Assembly (NCBI GenBank): GCA_016929735.1
Contig: JAFGID010000105.1
Coordinates: 1-19,679, forward strand
Length of the DNA: 19,679 bases
From: Ignavibacteriales bacterium
GTDB taxonomy: Bacteria > Bacteroidota > Ignavibacteria > Ignavibacteriales > Melioribacteraceae
Direction: 5' to 3'
Both the position numbers and the translations under genes were made by a program. Below the pieces are notes generated by a model. It worked only from the letters and a program-made list of their open reading frames with translations, did no database searches and was not told where the DNA came from. Below, piece by piece: positions 1 to 7,264 of the stretch; position 1 is the stretch's first letter; every line of letters starts with the position of its first letter.

Positions 1-208
1 TAGAATTTTATCTACTAAATTTGGTGTTCAGGCGATTAGTCTTGCAATGAAGAAAAATTTCGATAGAATGGTAGCATTAAATGGTGACGAAATCAAGAGT
101 GTAAAAATCTCTGAAGCAATTGCAAGACAAAAGCTAGTTAAGAAAACTGACCAAGCTGTTCAATGTGCGAGTGCAGTTGGTGTATCGTTTGGTGTAGAAA
201 AATTTTAA
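1..208 (+). CDS. pfkA: 6-phosphofructokinase, C-terminal fragment
   Basis: The window opens inside this gene: codons start at base 2 and run 68 codons to TAA at 206-208. The visible peptide begins RILSTKFGVQAISLAM and continues with the MVALNGDEIKSV segment, matching the C-terminal region of bacterial phosphofructokinases (the DRIL.(T/S)(K/R)FG helix followed by a K/R-M-V-A-L strand) and ending in an (A)VGVSFG tail seen in Bacteroidota-type enzymes. The family phosphorylates fructose 6-phosphate to fructose 1,6-bisphosphate in the cytoplasm, committing sugar to glycolysis. The active-site residues lie upstream of the window, so ATP versus pyrophosphate specificity cannot be judged. No terminator is obvious before the tRNA promoter 8 bases downstream. 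Confidence 0.85.
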   Translation, partial: RILSTKFGVQAISLAMKKNFDRMVALNGDEIKSVKISEAIARQKLVKKTDQAVQCASAVGVSFGVEKF

Positions 209-215
209 TGTTCAA

Positions 216-246
216 TTTGCTAAAATCTTTATTTTTGTTATATTTG
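216..246 (+). promoter_or_regulatory. Bacteroidota-type promoter for tRNA-Asp
   Basis: TTTG at 216-219, a 19-base spacer, then TATATTTG at 239-246. This is an exact match to the -33 TTTG / -7 TAnnTTTG consensus known for the primary sigma factor of Bacteroidota and relatives. Transcription would begin near 252-254, about 38 bases upstream of the tRNA. The match and spacing are seen directly; use by the polymerase is inferred. Confidence 0.8.
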
Positions 247-290
247 CATTCACATTTTTAGAATATACTAATTTTGTTCTTAATTTTGTT

Positions 291-364
291 GGGGTCGTAG
301 TTCAGTTGGTTAGAACGCCTGCCTGTCACGCAGGAGGTCGCGAGTTCGAGTCTCGTCGGCCCCG
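291..364 (+). tRNA. tRNA-Asp (anticodon GTC)
   Basis: A 74-base cloverleaf. The 7-bp acceptor stem pairs GGGGTCG (291-297) with CGGCCCC (357-363) including one T-G wobble; the discriminator G is at 364. The anticodon stem is CCTGC/GCAGG (318-322/330-334) around loop CTGTCAC, giving anticodon GTC at 325-327 and hence aspartate. The T arm contains GTTCGAGTC. The 3' CCA is not encoded (bases 365-367 are CAT), so it must be added enzymatically. GUN anticodons such as this one are the standard substrates for queuosine at position 34, and queC/queF lie further along this window. Confidence 0.97.
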
Positions 365-373
365 CATTTTCAC

Positions 374-404
374 AATCCTCACTTCTTTAGGTGAGGATTT
401 TATT
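374..404 (+). terminator. Rho-independent terminator after tRNA-Asp
   Basis: A 9-bp stem AATCCTCAC (374-382) / GTGAGGATT (391-399) with an 8-base loop, running straight into TTTTATTT. It starts 10 bases after the tRNA and ends only about 30 bases before the next start codon, so the downstream gene either depends on read-through or has a promoter overlapping this hairpin. Confidence 0.8.
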
Positions 405-435
405 TAAATTTTCTTTAATCAAGGGAGTAGATTTA

Positions 436-747
436 ATGGCTATTAAGAAACAATTTCTTAAAAGTAAACCCGTTTGTAAGGTTACTTTTAAGATACCAAA
501 AGAGAAAGCTGAAGGTTTTAAAACAGCAAGCGTAGTTGGTGATTTTAACGATTGGAATTCAAAGAAGAATAAAATGACCAAAGTTAAAGCAGATGGTTCG
601 TTTACTGCTGCTATAGAGTTTGATCTAGGGCAAACAATCCAATTTAGATACCTTCTTGATAACAGTATGTGGATGAACGAACCACAGGCCGATAAGGAAC
701 TCCATACTGAATTTCCTGATGCTACCAACTCTGTTTTAATAACTTAA
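436..747 (+). CDS. Small stand-alone CBM48/AMPK-beta-type glycogen-binding protein
   Basis: A 103-residue cytoplasmic protein that is essentially one early-set (E-set) carbohydrate-binding domain. Residues 14-103 carry the family hallmarks: GDFNDWN at 35-41 (the turn with a sugar-stacking Trp), then RYLLD at 71-75 and W79 with the N81...AD86 segment. Such domains occur at the N-terminus of glycogen branching enzymes and in AMPK beta, where they bind alpha-glucan; free copies are common in this bacterial group. The ATG at 436 is chosen over the in-frame GTG at 391 because AAGGGAG (421-427) sits 8 bases before it and because 391 falls inside the upstream terminator stem. It is followed by its own terminator. 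No catalytic domain is present, so a role in glycogen or starch binding or regulation is inferred. Confidence 0.8.
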   Translation: MAIKKQFLKSKPVCKVTFKIPKEKAEGFKTASVVGDFNDWNSKKNKMTKVKADGSFTAAIEFDLGQTIQFRYLLDNSMWMNEPQADKELHTEFPDATNSVLIT

Positions 748-756
748 TAGTTTTAC

Positions 757-787
757 AAAAGGTGGATTTTTATCTGCCTTTTTTATT
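757..787 (+). terminator. Rho-independent terminator after the CBM48 gene
   Basis: An 11-bp stem (757-767 with 772-782, two G-T wobbles) closed by a TTTT loop and running into TTTTATT, starting 9 bases after the TAA at 745-747. It closes the short CBM48 unit. Confidence 0.75.
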
Positions 788-1073
788 CTATAACCTTTCG
801 AAATTCGAATAATAAGAAGCATTTAAAAATTAGAAAATTTCTTTTTAATTAGCCGTTACGAACCGAATTGTCTGAAGACTAAGCATCTCAATTCCGAACC
901 GATTAAGATGTAATGATTTAAGGTTTGAGATTCTTCGCTTCGCACTGAATGACTCAAAAAATACTTTTCATATACCCAATGACTTTAAAAAATTTTGCAA
1001 CATTTTTAATTCATCAAAAAATATTATTATTGAAACATAATTTTAATTTTTTCTTTAAATAACAAGGTGCTAA
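788..1073. other. Gene-free spacer with degenerate intergenic repeat
   Basis: No open reading frame with coding character is seen between the CBM48 terminator and the GH20 start. The spacer contains two copies of CGAACCGA-type sequence (around 859 and 895) and, at 927-953, GAGATTCTTCGCTTCGC followed by ACTGAATGAC. That block is flanked by TTTGAG (924-929) and CTCAAA (953-958), so it can form a hairpin. Its reverse complement (GTCATT...CGAAGC...AATCTC) resembles a core also found after the universal stress gene at 19311-19343, which suggests a dispersed intergenic repeat family. A convincing promoter for the GH20 gene was not found; the bases before 1074 are very AT-rich. Confidence 0.6.
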
Positions 1074-3509
1074 ATGAAAAGAGTTACTTATTTAATAACG
1101 ATTTTACTTTTATTTAATATGGAAATCTTTGAAACCTTGGTAATTGGATATCCAATCATCCCTGAACCTCAAGTTGTAAAAAGTGTTAACTCTACCTTTC
1201 AATTAAGCGATGTTATATCAATTTCAATAATTGGAAAAGATTTTGAAAAACTTAGCTATAGTGTTAGCCACATTGAAGAAGTATTACAAGCAAAATTTAA
1301 TGTAAGAGCGGATATACTCAGAAATCAGGATGATGCTACGATCATCTTAAAAATCGTTAGCAAAATTGACTGCGAGGAAAATATCCCAACAAATATTTAT
1401 GATGAGGCATATAGACTTTTAATTGATAAAAACGGAATACTCATCGAAGCTACCACTCCACACGGAATATTTTACGGTACAATGAGTCTGGTTCAACTTC
1501 TGGAGCAATCAACGGATGGATTGTTAGGCATAGAAATTATTGACTGGCCTGATTTAAAAGTGCGTGGAATATCCGATGATATTAGCCGAGGACAAGTATC
1601 AAATCTCGAAAATTTCAAAAGGATAATAAAGTTTATTGCACGATATAAAATGAACACTTACATGCCATATATTGAAGATGTATTGGAGTTTGACTGCTAC
1701 CCTTCTATTGGCAAAGGACGAGGTGCATTGACAAAAGAAGAGGTGAAAGAAATAATAAAATTTGCAGATGAACATTTCGTTGAAGTAGTTCCAATATTTC
1801 AAACGCTTGGACATTATGAAAATATTTTGGTAATGAAAGAATTTTTGGATTACGCAGAATTTCCCGGAGCCGCTTCACTTTGTGTTGCAAATGAAAATAT
1901 TTATATTTTTCTTGAAAATATGTTGAAAGAAATTTTTGAACTTTTCCCCTCAGAGTACTTTCATATGGGTGCAGATGAAAGTTATGATGTCGGCCTAGGT
2001 AAAAGTCGCCATCTTGTAGCAAATAGTAGTTTAGCACAAGTTCACGCAGACCATTATAAAAAAGTTTACTCTATTTGCAGGAAATACAACAAAAAAGTGT
2101 TAATGTATGGAGACATTATACTAAACCACCCTGATATATTGAATGAACTTCCAAAAGATGTTACAATTGTTGATTGGCATTATAGAGCAGAAGATTATTA
2201 TCCGTCCACAACACTATTCAAAAACGCTGGTTTTGATTACTATGTGTCTTCCTCCGTCTGGAATTTTATCACAACGTTTCCAACTTATATAAATGCTATT
2301 CCAAATATTATAAATATAACAGATAATGGAGTAAATAACGGAGCAAGCGGAATGATAAATTCCAATTGGGGTGACTATGGAGCAGAGACCTTCAAAGAAC
2401 TTGTTCTTTTCGGATATGCTTTATCTGCCCAAGCAGCATGGAGTTATGACAAAACTGAAATATCTAATTTCTCATATAATTTTTTCAATGATTTCTTTGG
2501 AATTCAAGATAGTTCTTTCAGCATTATATATCAGGAATTAAGCAATCCACAAAACCAGATGATTTGGCATGAAGTATGGCGCCATCCATTATTAGAATTG
2601 CGCCCTCCTGTCTGGTGGCAGGGGCAATCATCCTTTGTTGTAAAGACAAATTGGATGGATTGGACACTGCCAAAGGTAAAAGAAAAAATTGAAGAATTAA
2701 AGGGACAAGTAAAAAGGAATTCGGAACATCTCGAAATTCTTGAGTACATATTGGAATTAAATCAATGGTATAAAAAGAAATTGAAAGCACATTCATTGTT
2801 GCAAAAGATATTAAAGAAACAAAGCAATAATATTTCAGAAGCAGAGAATCTAATATTTCAAAATATAAAATCGCTGAAATCATTAAAAAAGAAATTTAGA
2901 GAAATTTGGTTAAAATATTACAAAGTGAATAATCTTAATTATATTGAAGATAAATTCGATAGACTTGTTTCTTATTTTGAAGAATCAAAAGATGAATTAG
3001 TAAATAATGAGCTTAACTCTCCTGTATTAAAAAGTAAATGGATATATTATACTTCGGAGGAAGATTCTATAATTAGAAATTCAAAATTCCGATATTCATT
3101 CGAATTAAATTCGAGTGATGTTGAATCTGCATATTTACAACTACTTGGGGACACCTATGCTAAATTATACATCAATGAGCAATTTGTTGACGAAGTATAT
3201 GCAAGGCGTTCTTTATCATTGTTGGTTGATTACGAAAGGATAAAATTTATTAATATAAAAAAATACTTAATTGATAGCACAAATACGATAGAAGTTATTG
3301 TGCAAAATTTCAATCGTAGGGGAAATGCAGGTGTAAATATAATTGCAGAAATAAAGACAGATAATGATAAAATAGAAATAATCACCGATGAAAAGTGGTT
3401 TGTCTCCAAATCGAATAATGATTGGATAAAAGCTTCTGTCCGAGAATATCCATTTACAATTATAAATCCAAATTTTAATACAAAAAGACCTTCATGGATT
3501 GAGAGATAA
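1074..3509 (+). CDS. Secreted family 20 glycoside hydrolase (beta-N-acetylhexosaminidase-like)
   Basis: An 811-residue exported enzyme. Residues 1-26 form a signal peptide (KR, then a hydrophobic run). Residues about 27-155 fit the GH20b-type N-terminal domain, and 160-460 the GH20 TIM barrel: GISDDISRG (165-173), GH at 246-247, and the hallmark HMGADE at 297-302, where D301-E302 are the conserved Asp-Glu pair of substrate-assisted catalysis. A charged helical region follows (about 530-640), then a beta-sandwich-like C-terminal domain (650-811, with LYINE and a terminal KRPSWIER) resembling galactose-binding modules. The family releases terminal N-acetylglucosamine or galactosamine from chitin-like, glycan or peptidoglycan-derived substrates. 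It is followed 17 bases later by a dehydrogenase, suggesting co-transcription. The exact substrate cannot be told from the sequence. Confidence 0.85.
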   Translation: MKRVTYLITILLLFNMEIFETLVIGYPIIPEPQVVKSVNSTFQLSDVISISIIGKDFEKLSYSVSHIEEVLQAKFNVRADILRNQDDATIILKIVSKIDCEENIPTNIYDEAYRLLIDKNGILIEATTPHGIFYGTMSLVQLLEQSTDGLLGIEIIDWPDLKVRGISDDISRGQVSNLENFKRIIKFIARYKMNTYMPYIEDVLEFDCYPSIGKGRGALTKEEVKEIIKFADEHFVEVVPIFQTLGHYENILVMKEFLDYAEFPGAASLCVANENIYIFLENMLKEIFELFPSEYFHMGADESYDVGLGKSRHLVANSSLAQVHADHYKKVYSICRKYNKKVLMYGDIILNHPDILNELPKDVTIVDWHYRAEDYYPSTTLFKNAGFDYYVSSSVWNFITTFPTYINAIPNIINITDNGVNNGASGMINSNWGDYGAETFKELVLFGYALSAQAAWSYDKTEISNFSYNFFNDFFGIQDSSFSIIYQELSNPQNQMIWHEVWRHPLLELRPPVWWQGQSSFVVKTNWMDWTLPKVKEKIEELKGQVKRNSEHLEILEYILELNQWYKKKLKAHSLLQKILKKQSNNISEAENLIFQNIKSLKSLKKKFREIWLKYYKVNNLNYIEDKFDRLVSYFEESKDELVNNELNSPVLKSKWIYYTSEEDSIIRNSKFRYSFELNSSDVESAYLQLLGDTYAKLYINEQFVDEVYARRSLSLLVDYERIKFINIKKYLIDSTNTIEVIVQNFNRRGNAGVNIIAEIKTDNDKIEIITDEKWFVSKSNNDWIKASVREYPFTIINPNFNTKRPSWIER

Positions 3510-3526
3510 AATAAAGGAAAATATAA

Positions 3527-4303
3527 ATGAAAAAATTAGAAAATAAAAATGTATTTATTACAGGTGCATCTGCTGGGATAGGTAAAGCATGTGCTTATGC
3601 ATTCGCAAACGAAGGGTCAAATATTATTATGTGTGCTCGAAGAAAGGAGAAACTCGAAAAAATTGCAGATAATATTAAAAATGACTTCAATGTAGATGTG
3701 GACTATTACATTCTTGATGTAACAGATCAAAAAGCTGTTGAGGAAAAAGTATATGAATTATCAAAAAAATATTCTAATATTGATTTTTTAATCAATAATG
3801 CCGGACTTGCCAAAGGATTAAACAAATTTCCTGATGATAAAATTGACGATTGGGAAGATATGATTGACACAAACATTAAGGGATTATTGTATGTAACAAA
3901 AGCAGTATTACCCATTATGATTAAGAATAATGCTGGACATATAATAAATCTAGGTTCAATAGCGGGACACGAAGCATATCCCAAAGGAGCAGTATATTGT
4001 GCCACAAAATTCGCTGTTGATGCAATAACCAAATCACTTAGGATGGATATTCTTGAAAATAATATTAAAGTCACTTCAATCGATCCAGGTATGGTGGAAA
4101 CAGAATTCAGTGAGATACGATTCTATGGCGATAAGGAAAGAGCAAAACAAGTTTATAAAGGATTAAAGCCGCTTACAGCAGAAGATATTGCAGAAACGAT
4201 AATATTTTGTGCTACTCGCCCAGAACATGTAAATATAAATGAATTGGTAATAATGCCAAAATCACAAGCGAATGCTTTTATATCATATCGTAAAAATGAT
4301 TAG
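3527..4303 (+). CDS. Short-chain dehydrogenase/reductase, YdfG-like
   Basis: A 258-residue classical SDR. The cofactor site TGASAGIG is at 12-19, NNAG at 90-93, and the catalytic set N116-S144-Y157-K161 is complete (Y157CATK161). A basic pair after the second strand (CARRK, 36-40) favours NADPH. The sequence pattern, including DPGMVETEF near 186-194, is closest to NADP-dependent 3-hydroxy-acid/serine dehydrogenases of the YdfG group, which oxidise beta-hydroxy acids in the cytoplasm; the true substrate is unknown. AAAGGA lies just upstream of the ATG. It follows the GH20 gene closely, so handling of a sugar or amino-sugar product is possible but unproven. Its TAG stop overlaps the stop codon of the convergent barrel gene. 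Confidence 0.85.
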   Translation: MKKLENKNVFITGASAGIGKACAYAFANEGSNIIMCARRKEKLEKIADNIKNDFNVDVDYYILDVTDQKAVEEKVYELSKKYSNIDFLINNAGLAKGLNKFPDDKIDDWEDMIDTNIKGLLYVTKAVLPIMIKNNAGHIINLGSIAGHEAYPKGAVYCATKFAVDAITKSLRMDILENNIKVTSIDPGMVETEFSEIRFYGDKERAKQVYKGLKPLTAEDIAETIIFCATRPEHVNINELVIMPKSQANAFISYRKND

Positions 4304-5406
4304 AATACAATTTCAATTACTGCTTCAATTATTTTGGTTTTTAAATTAGAAAATTTATCGTTAGCTAAATAGTCTATGTCCACAATGAACTTGCTTTTAT
4401 TTGTAAAATAATAAGCAATGCCTAAAATTGCGCGGTGAGATTTATAACTATTCGACCTAAAAAAATCATAGCGAGCAAATAGTGAAATTATTGAATCAAA
4501 AATTTTGACTTCTCCAAAAATCGAATATCCATCATTTACGAACGAATTGCCAACAGAATCAGCCAAATTTCCGCTCGAGTTCCCTTGTCCAGAGTAATAT
4601 TGTGAAGATAATACATATGATTTATTTTCAATAGATAAAATTGCACTGTTGAAATTAAAATCAGGTAAACTTTCTGTATTTCCTTTCCCATAGACGAAAG
4701 TATAAGAAAGCTGCAAACCCGATAAAATCTCGTATAATGGCCTAATAGTTAAACGTCCTTCAAATGTTTTATTATTTGTATTTTCAATTGCATGATATCC
4801 ACCACCATTGTAAATACCTATTGCAAAACTTCCAAATTTACCTGGAGGTGTTTTACTTCTTTCCAAAATTTCAGAGTCAGTAATTTTTTCCCCAAGGAGT
4901 CCAACAAATGTCAAGCCAAAGTCTGCCGAATTTAAAATATTGTACCTTTCCAAATACATTGTTCCTTGAACTCTGTAACGATTAATATCTTCTTCAAAAC
5001 TGAGCCAAGGTCTGTGCACCAAGCCAAATTCAAAATAGGTATTGGTTAGAAAGGATAGAGCATTCGTTTTATATTTCAAATAACAATATTTTAATCTCAT
5101 CTCAATATTTCCTGCATCACTCCCTTCTTCATCTAAAGTTATATCTTGAGTAAAGCGAACAGATAAGTTCTCTGTAAATTCTTTTCTGAAAGTAATATAC
5201 CCTCTTTTTAATGTAAATTGATTCCTACTAATTGATTGTGAATTTTTTTGTTGAAGACCAAGGAACCATTGTCCCTCAGTTGTTATATCAGTATTGTAAT
5301 TTTTATTTTCACTAAGGGAATCAGGATTAAATTTAAATGTTTTTAAATCAGACTGGGCTAGTAGATTTGTTAAAATACCGATAAGTAAGAAATAATATAA
5401 TTTCAT
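4300..5406 (-). CDS. Porin-like outer-membrane beta-barrel protein
   Basis: A 368-residue protein with a signal peptide (residues 1-18, hydrophobic core FLLIGILTNLLA). The mature part is a series of alternating aromatic/polar strands separated by polar turns (for example RGYITFRKEF, YFEFGLVHRPW, GLQLSYTFVYGKG, IISLFARYDFF, HRAILGIAYYF), and the final residue is phenylalanine, the usual C-terminal signature for Bam-dependent insertion. The pattern (W-F-L-G-L start, N-terminal strand with RGY.TF, a D-I-T-L loop) resembles phosphate-selective porin O/P-like proteins. Its cargo is not predictable. It lies 44 bases downstream of the YciO-like gene on the same strand. Upstream there is no clear ribosome site. 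The gene ends by overlapping the SDR gene by 4 bases, tail to tail. Confidence 0.75.
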   Translation of the reverse strand: MKLYYFLLIGILTNLLAQSDLKTFKFNPDSLSENKNYNTDITTEGQWFLGLQQKNSQSISRNQFTLKRGYITFRKEFTENLSVRFTQDITLDEEGSDAGNIEMRLKYCYLKYKTNALSFLTNTYFEFGLVHRPWLSFEEDINRYRVQGTMYLERYNILNSADFGLTFVGLLGEKITDSEILERSKTPPGKFGSFAIGIYNGGGYHAIENTNNKTFEGRLTIRPLYEILSGLQLSYTFVYGKGNTESLPDFNFNSAILSIENKSYVLSSQYYSGQGNSSGNLADSVGNSFVNDGYSIFGEVKIFDSIISLFARYDFFRSNSYKSHRAILGIAYYFTNKSKFIVDIDYLANDKFSNLKTKIIEAVIEIVF

Positions 5407-5450
5407 ATTGACAAGAATTACTTAAAATAACAAATGAGAATTTTTAGAAA

Positions 5451-6065
5451 TTAAACATAAAAAATTGAAAGATCCCCCATTCCTTTTCTTATTATTTCGG
5501 GTGTATCTGTGCTTAAATCAACTATACTAGAAGGTTGATTATTTAGTGTTCCTGCTGCAAGCATTAAATCAACATGCGGATCAAAAATAGTTTTTATTTC
5601 ATCAGGATTATACAGATTATCTCCTCTTCGATTCGTAACGCTTGTGCTCATTAAAGGATTGCCAAGTTCCTTAGCTAAGGTCAATGCGATATTATGACTT
5701 GGTATTCTTATACCAACAGTTGCTCTTTTTGATAATAATTTTTTCGGTGCTTTTCTAGAAGCTGGTAGGACAAAAGTATATGGTCCGGGTAAAAGTTTTT
5801 TCATAATTTTATAAGCATAATCTGATACTTTGGCATAAGTAGAAATATCCTTAAGGTCAGGACAAATAAAACTAAACAATTTTGTCCCTGTTTCATTTTT
5901 TATTTCATAAATTCTTTCTACCGCTTCATTATTAAATATGTCACAACCGAAACCATAAACGGTGTCTGTTGGATAAATAATTATTCCACCATTTTTTAAT
6001 ACTTCAACTGCTTTGTTAATGTATCTTATTTGGGGAGTAACGGGATGTAATTCATAGTATTCCAT
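5451..6065 (-). CDS. YciO-type Sua5/YrdC/TsaC-family protein
   Basis: A 204-residue single-domain YrdC protein. GGIIIYPTDTVYGFGCD (26-42) is the family's nucleotide-binding motif; LPGPYTFVL (91-99), VGIRIPSH and STSVTNR follow in the expected order. Start-to-end colinearity, including the HPVTPQ N-terminus, the FSFICPDL and LSTYA-like segment, SSIVDLS and the GMGDL ending, matches the YciO subgroup rather than long Sua5. TsaC members make threonylcarbamoyl-AMP for t6A37 of ANN-decoding tRNAs; YciO proteins are related but are reported to be poor substitutes in that reaction. GAGG lies upstream of the ATG. It is divergent from queC across 141 bases, grouping tRNA-modification-type genes. An annotation as TsaC is an alternative. 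Confidence 0.85.
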   Translation of the reverse strand: MEYYELHPVTPQIRYINKAVEVLKNGGIIIYPTDTVYGFGCDIFNNEAVERIYEIKNETGTKLFSFICPDLKDISTYAKVSDYAYKIMKKLLPGPYTFVLPASRKAPKKLLSKRATVGIRIPSHNIALTLAKELGNPLMSTSVTNRRGDNLYNPDEIKTIFDPHVDLMLAAGTLNNQPSSIVDLSTDTPEIIRKGMGDLSIFYV

Positions 6066-6206
6066 AGTAGCCTCACAAAAATTTAATTTCTGGATACAAT
6101 ATAAAAAAATATTTTTAATTTGTAAATTTTATTAGCATTTAATAAGTAAAAATTCAATTTTTAATTTTATTTTTGAATCCATAATAATTTAAGTTAATTT
6201 TATATT

Positions 6207-6893
6207 ATGAAAAATAGACTTTGCATTGTTGCTTTGAGCGGTGGTCTTGATAGTTGCGTTACAGCTGCACTTGCAAACGAGGAATTTAATCTGGCATTAC
6301 TTCATATTAATTATGGGCAAAGAACTGAAAGACGTGAATTGCAAGCATTTAATGATATTGCTGATTTTTATAAAACCGACAAGAAATTAATTGTTAACTT
6401 AAAATATTTTTCCGAGATTGGCAGTTCTTCGTTGACTGATAGAAATATGGAAGTATCAAAATTTGAACTTAATTCGGATAAAATTCCTAACTCATATGTA
6501 CCATTTAGAAATGCAAATATACTGTCAATATGCACGAGCTGGGCAGAATCTATTAATTGCCAAGACATTTTCATTGGTGCTGTTTATGAAGATTCTTCGG
6601 GCTACCCGGATTGTCGTCCTGATTTTTTTTCAGTATTCAATAAGGTAATCGAACTTGGGACTAAACCAAATTCGCAGATTAAAATTCATACACCAATAAT
6701 CAATATGAGCAAAAAGCAAATAATACAAAAAGGGATTGAATTAAATGCACCTATTCATCTCACTTGGTCATGCTATAAAGATGAAGTGATTGCTTGTGGT
6801 GAATGCGATAGTTGCGCATTAAGATTAAGAGGATTTCAGGAATTAAACATTGAAGACCCGATTAGATATAAAATAATCCATAAATTTATTTAG
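6207..6893 (+). CDS. queC: 7-cyano-7-deazaguanine synthase QueC
   Basis: A 228-residue cytoplasmic enzyme that converts 7-carboxy-7-deazaguanine to preQ0 using ATP and ammonia, in queuosine biosynthesis. The PP-loop ATP site ALSGGLDSC is at 9-17, and NYGQR at 35-39 is typical of QueC. The C-terminal zinc site is complete: C189 (in TWSCY), C197, C200 and C203 (CGECDSC, then R206/R208 GF). Length is normal for the family. It is the first gene of a (+) unit, 8 bases before queF. No preQ1 riboswitch signature was seen in the 141-base leader region, and queD and queE are not in this window. Confidence 0.96.
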   Translation: MKNRLCIVALSGGLDSCVTAALANEEFNLALLHINYGQRTERRELQAFNDIADFYKTDKKLIVNLKYFSEIGSSSLTDRNMEVSKFELNSDKIPNSYVPFRNANILSICTSWAESINCQDIFIGAVYEDSSGYPDCRPDFFSVFNKVIELGTKPNSQIKIHTPIINMSKKQIIQKGIELNAPIHLTWSCYKDEVIACGECDSCALRLRGFQELNIEDPIRYKIIHKFI

Positions 6894-6901
6894 GCAAACA
6901 A

Positions 6902-7249
6902 ATGAATAAAATTGATATACTTGAAACATTTGAGAATCAATATCCAGAAAGAAATTATAAAATAATTCACACAGCACCTGAATTTACTTCTGTTTGCCCA
7001 AAAACTGGGCAACCAGATTTTGCAACAATAATTTTGGAATATATTCCGGATAAATTATGCATTGAACTGAAATCATTAAAACTTTATTACAACTCATTTA
7101 GAAACGATGGTATATTTTACGAAAATGTAACCAATAAAATTTTAGAAGACTTAGTTACTGTATGCAAACCGAGATTTATGAAAATAGTTGCTAATTTCAA
7201 TGTTCGGGGTGGGATTTCATCAGAAATAATAGCTGAATATAAAAAATAA
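6902..7249 (+). CDS. queF: NADPH-dependent preQ0 reductase QueF (short form)
   Basis: A 115-residue unimodular QueF, reducing the nitrile of preQ0 to the aminomethyl group of preQ1 in the step after QueC. EFTSVCPKTGQPDFA (27-41) holds the nucleophile C32 and the acid D39; IELKSLK (54-60) is the NADPH-binding QueF motif; SFRNDGIFYE (65-74) brings the conserved Glu at 74; RGGI at 102-105 is also typical. The residue before E74 is tyrosine (codon TAC), where the Bacillus enzyme has a histidine (F-H-E). The protein is shorter than the roughly 165-residue Bacillus enzyme, as is usual for minimal forms. It lies 8 bases after queC and 15 before the lyase gene, which has AAAGGA before its ATG. Confidence 0.93.
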   Translation: MNKIDILETFENQYPERNYKIIHTAPEFTSVCPKTGQPDFATIILEYIPDKLCIELKSLKLYYNSFRNDGIFYENVTNKILEDLVTVCKPRFMKIVANFNVRGGISSEIIAEYKK

Positions 7250-7264
7250 ATTAAAGGAATAATT

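Noticed and set aside
391..435. In-frame GTG at 391 as the start of the CBM48 gene
   Set aside because: It lies in the 3' arm of the tRNA terminator and lacks a ribosome site, whereas ATG 436 has AAGGGAG at a normal distance and a protein start that fits the domain.
994..1032. TTTG (994-997) with TATTATTG (1025-1032) as a promoter for the GH20 gene
   Set aside because: The spacing is 27 bases instead of about 19 and the -7 has a mismatch; in such AT-rich sequence this is expected by chance.
1705..2037. 110-codon minus-strand open frame inside the GH20 gene (and similar antisense frames elsewhere)
   Set aside because: These mirror conserved coding sequence on the other strand, have no ribosome site and no recognisable domains.
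5451..6065. Annotation as long-form Sua5
   Set aside because: At 204 residues it has only the YrdC domain and no C-terminal Sua5 domain, and its ends match the YciO subgroup.
6066..6206. Possible preQ1 riboswitch upstream of queC
   Set aside because: The region is almost pure A/T; I found no GC stem with the C-rich loop and A-rich tail of preQ1-I, nor a plausible class II/III fold.
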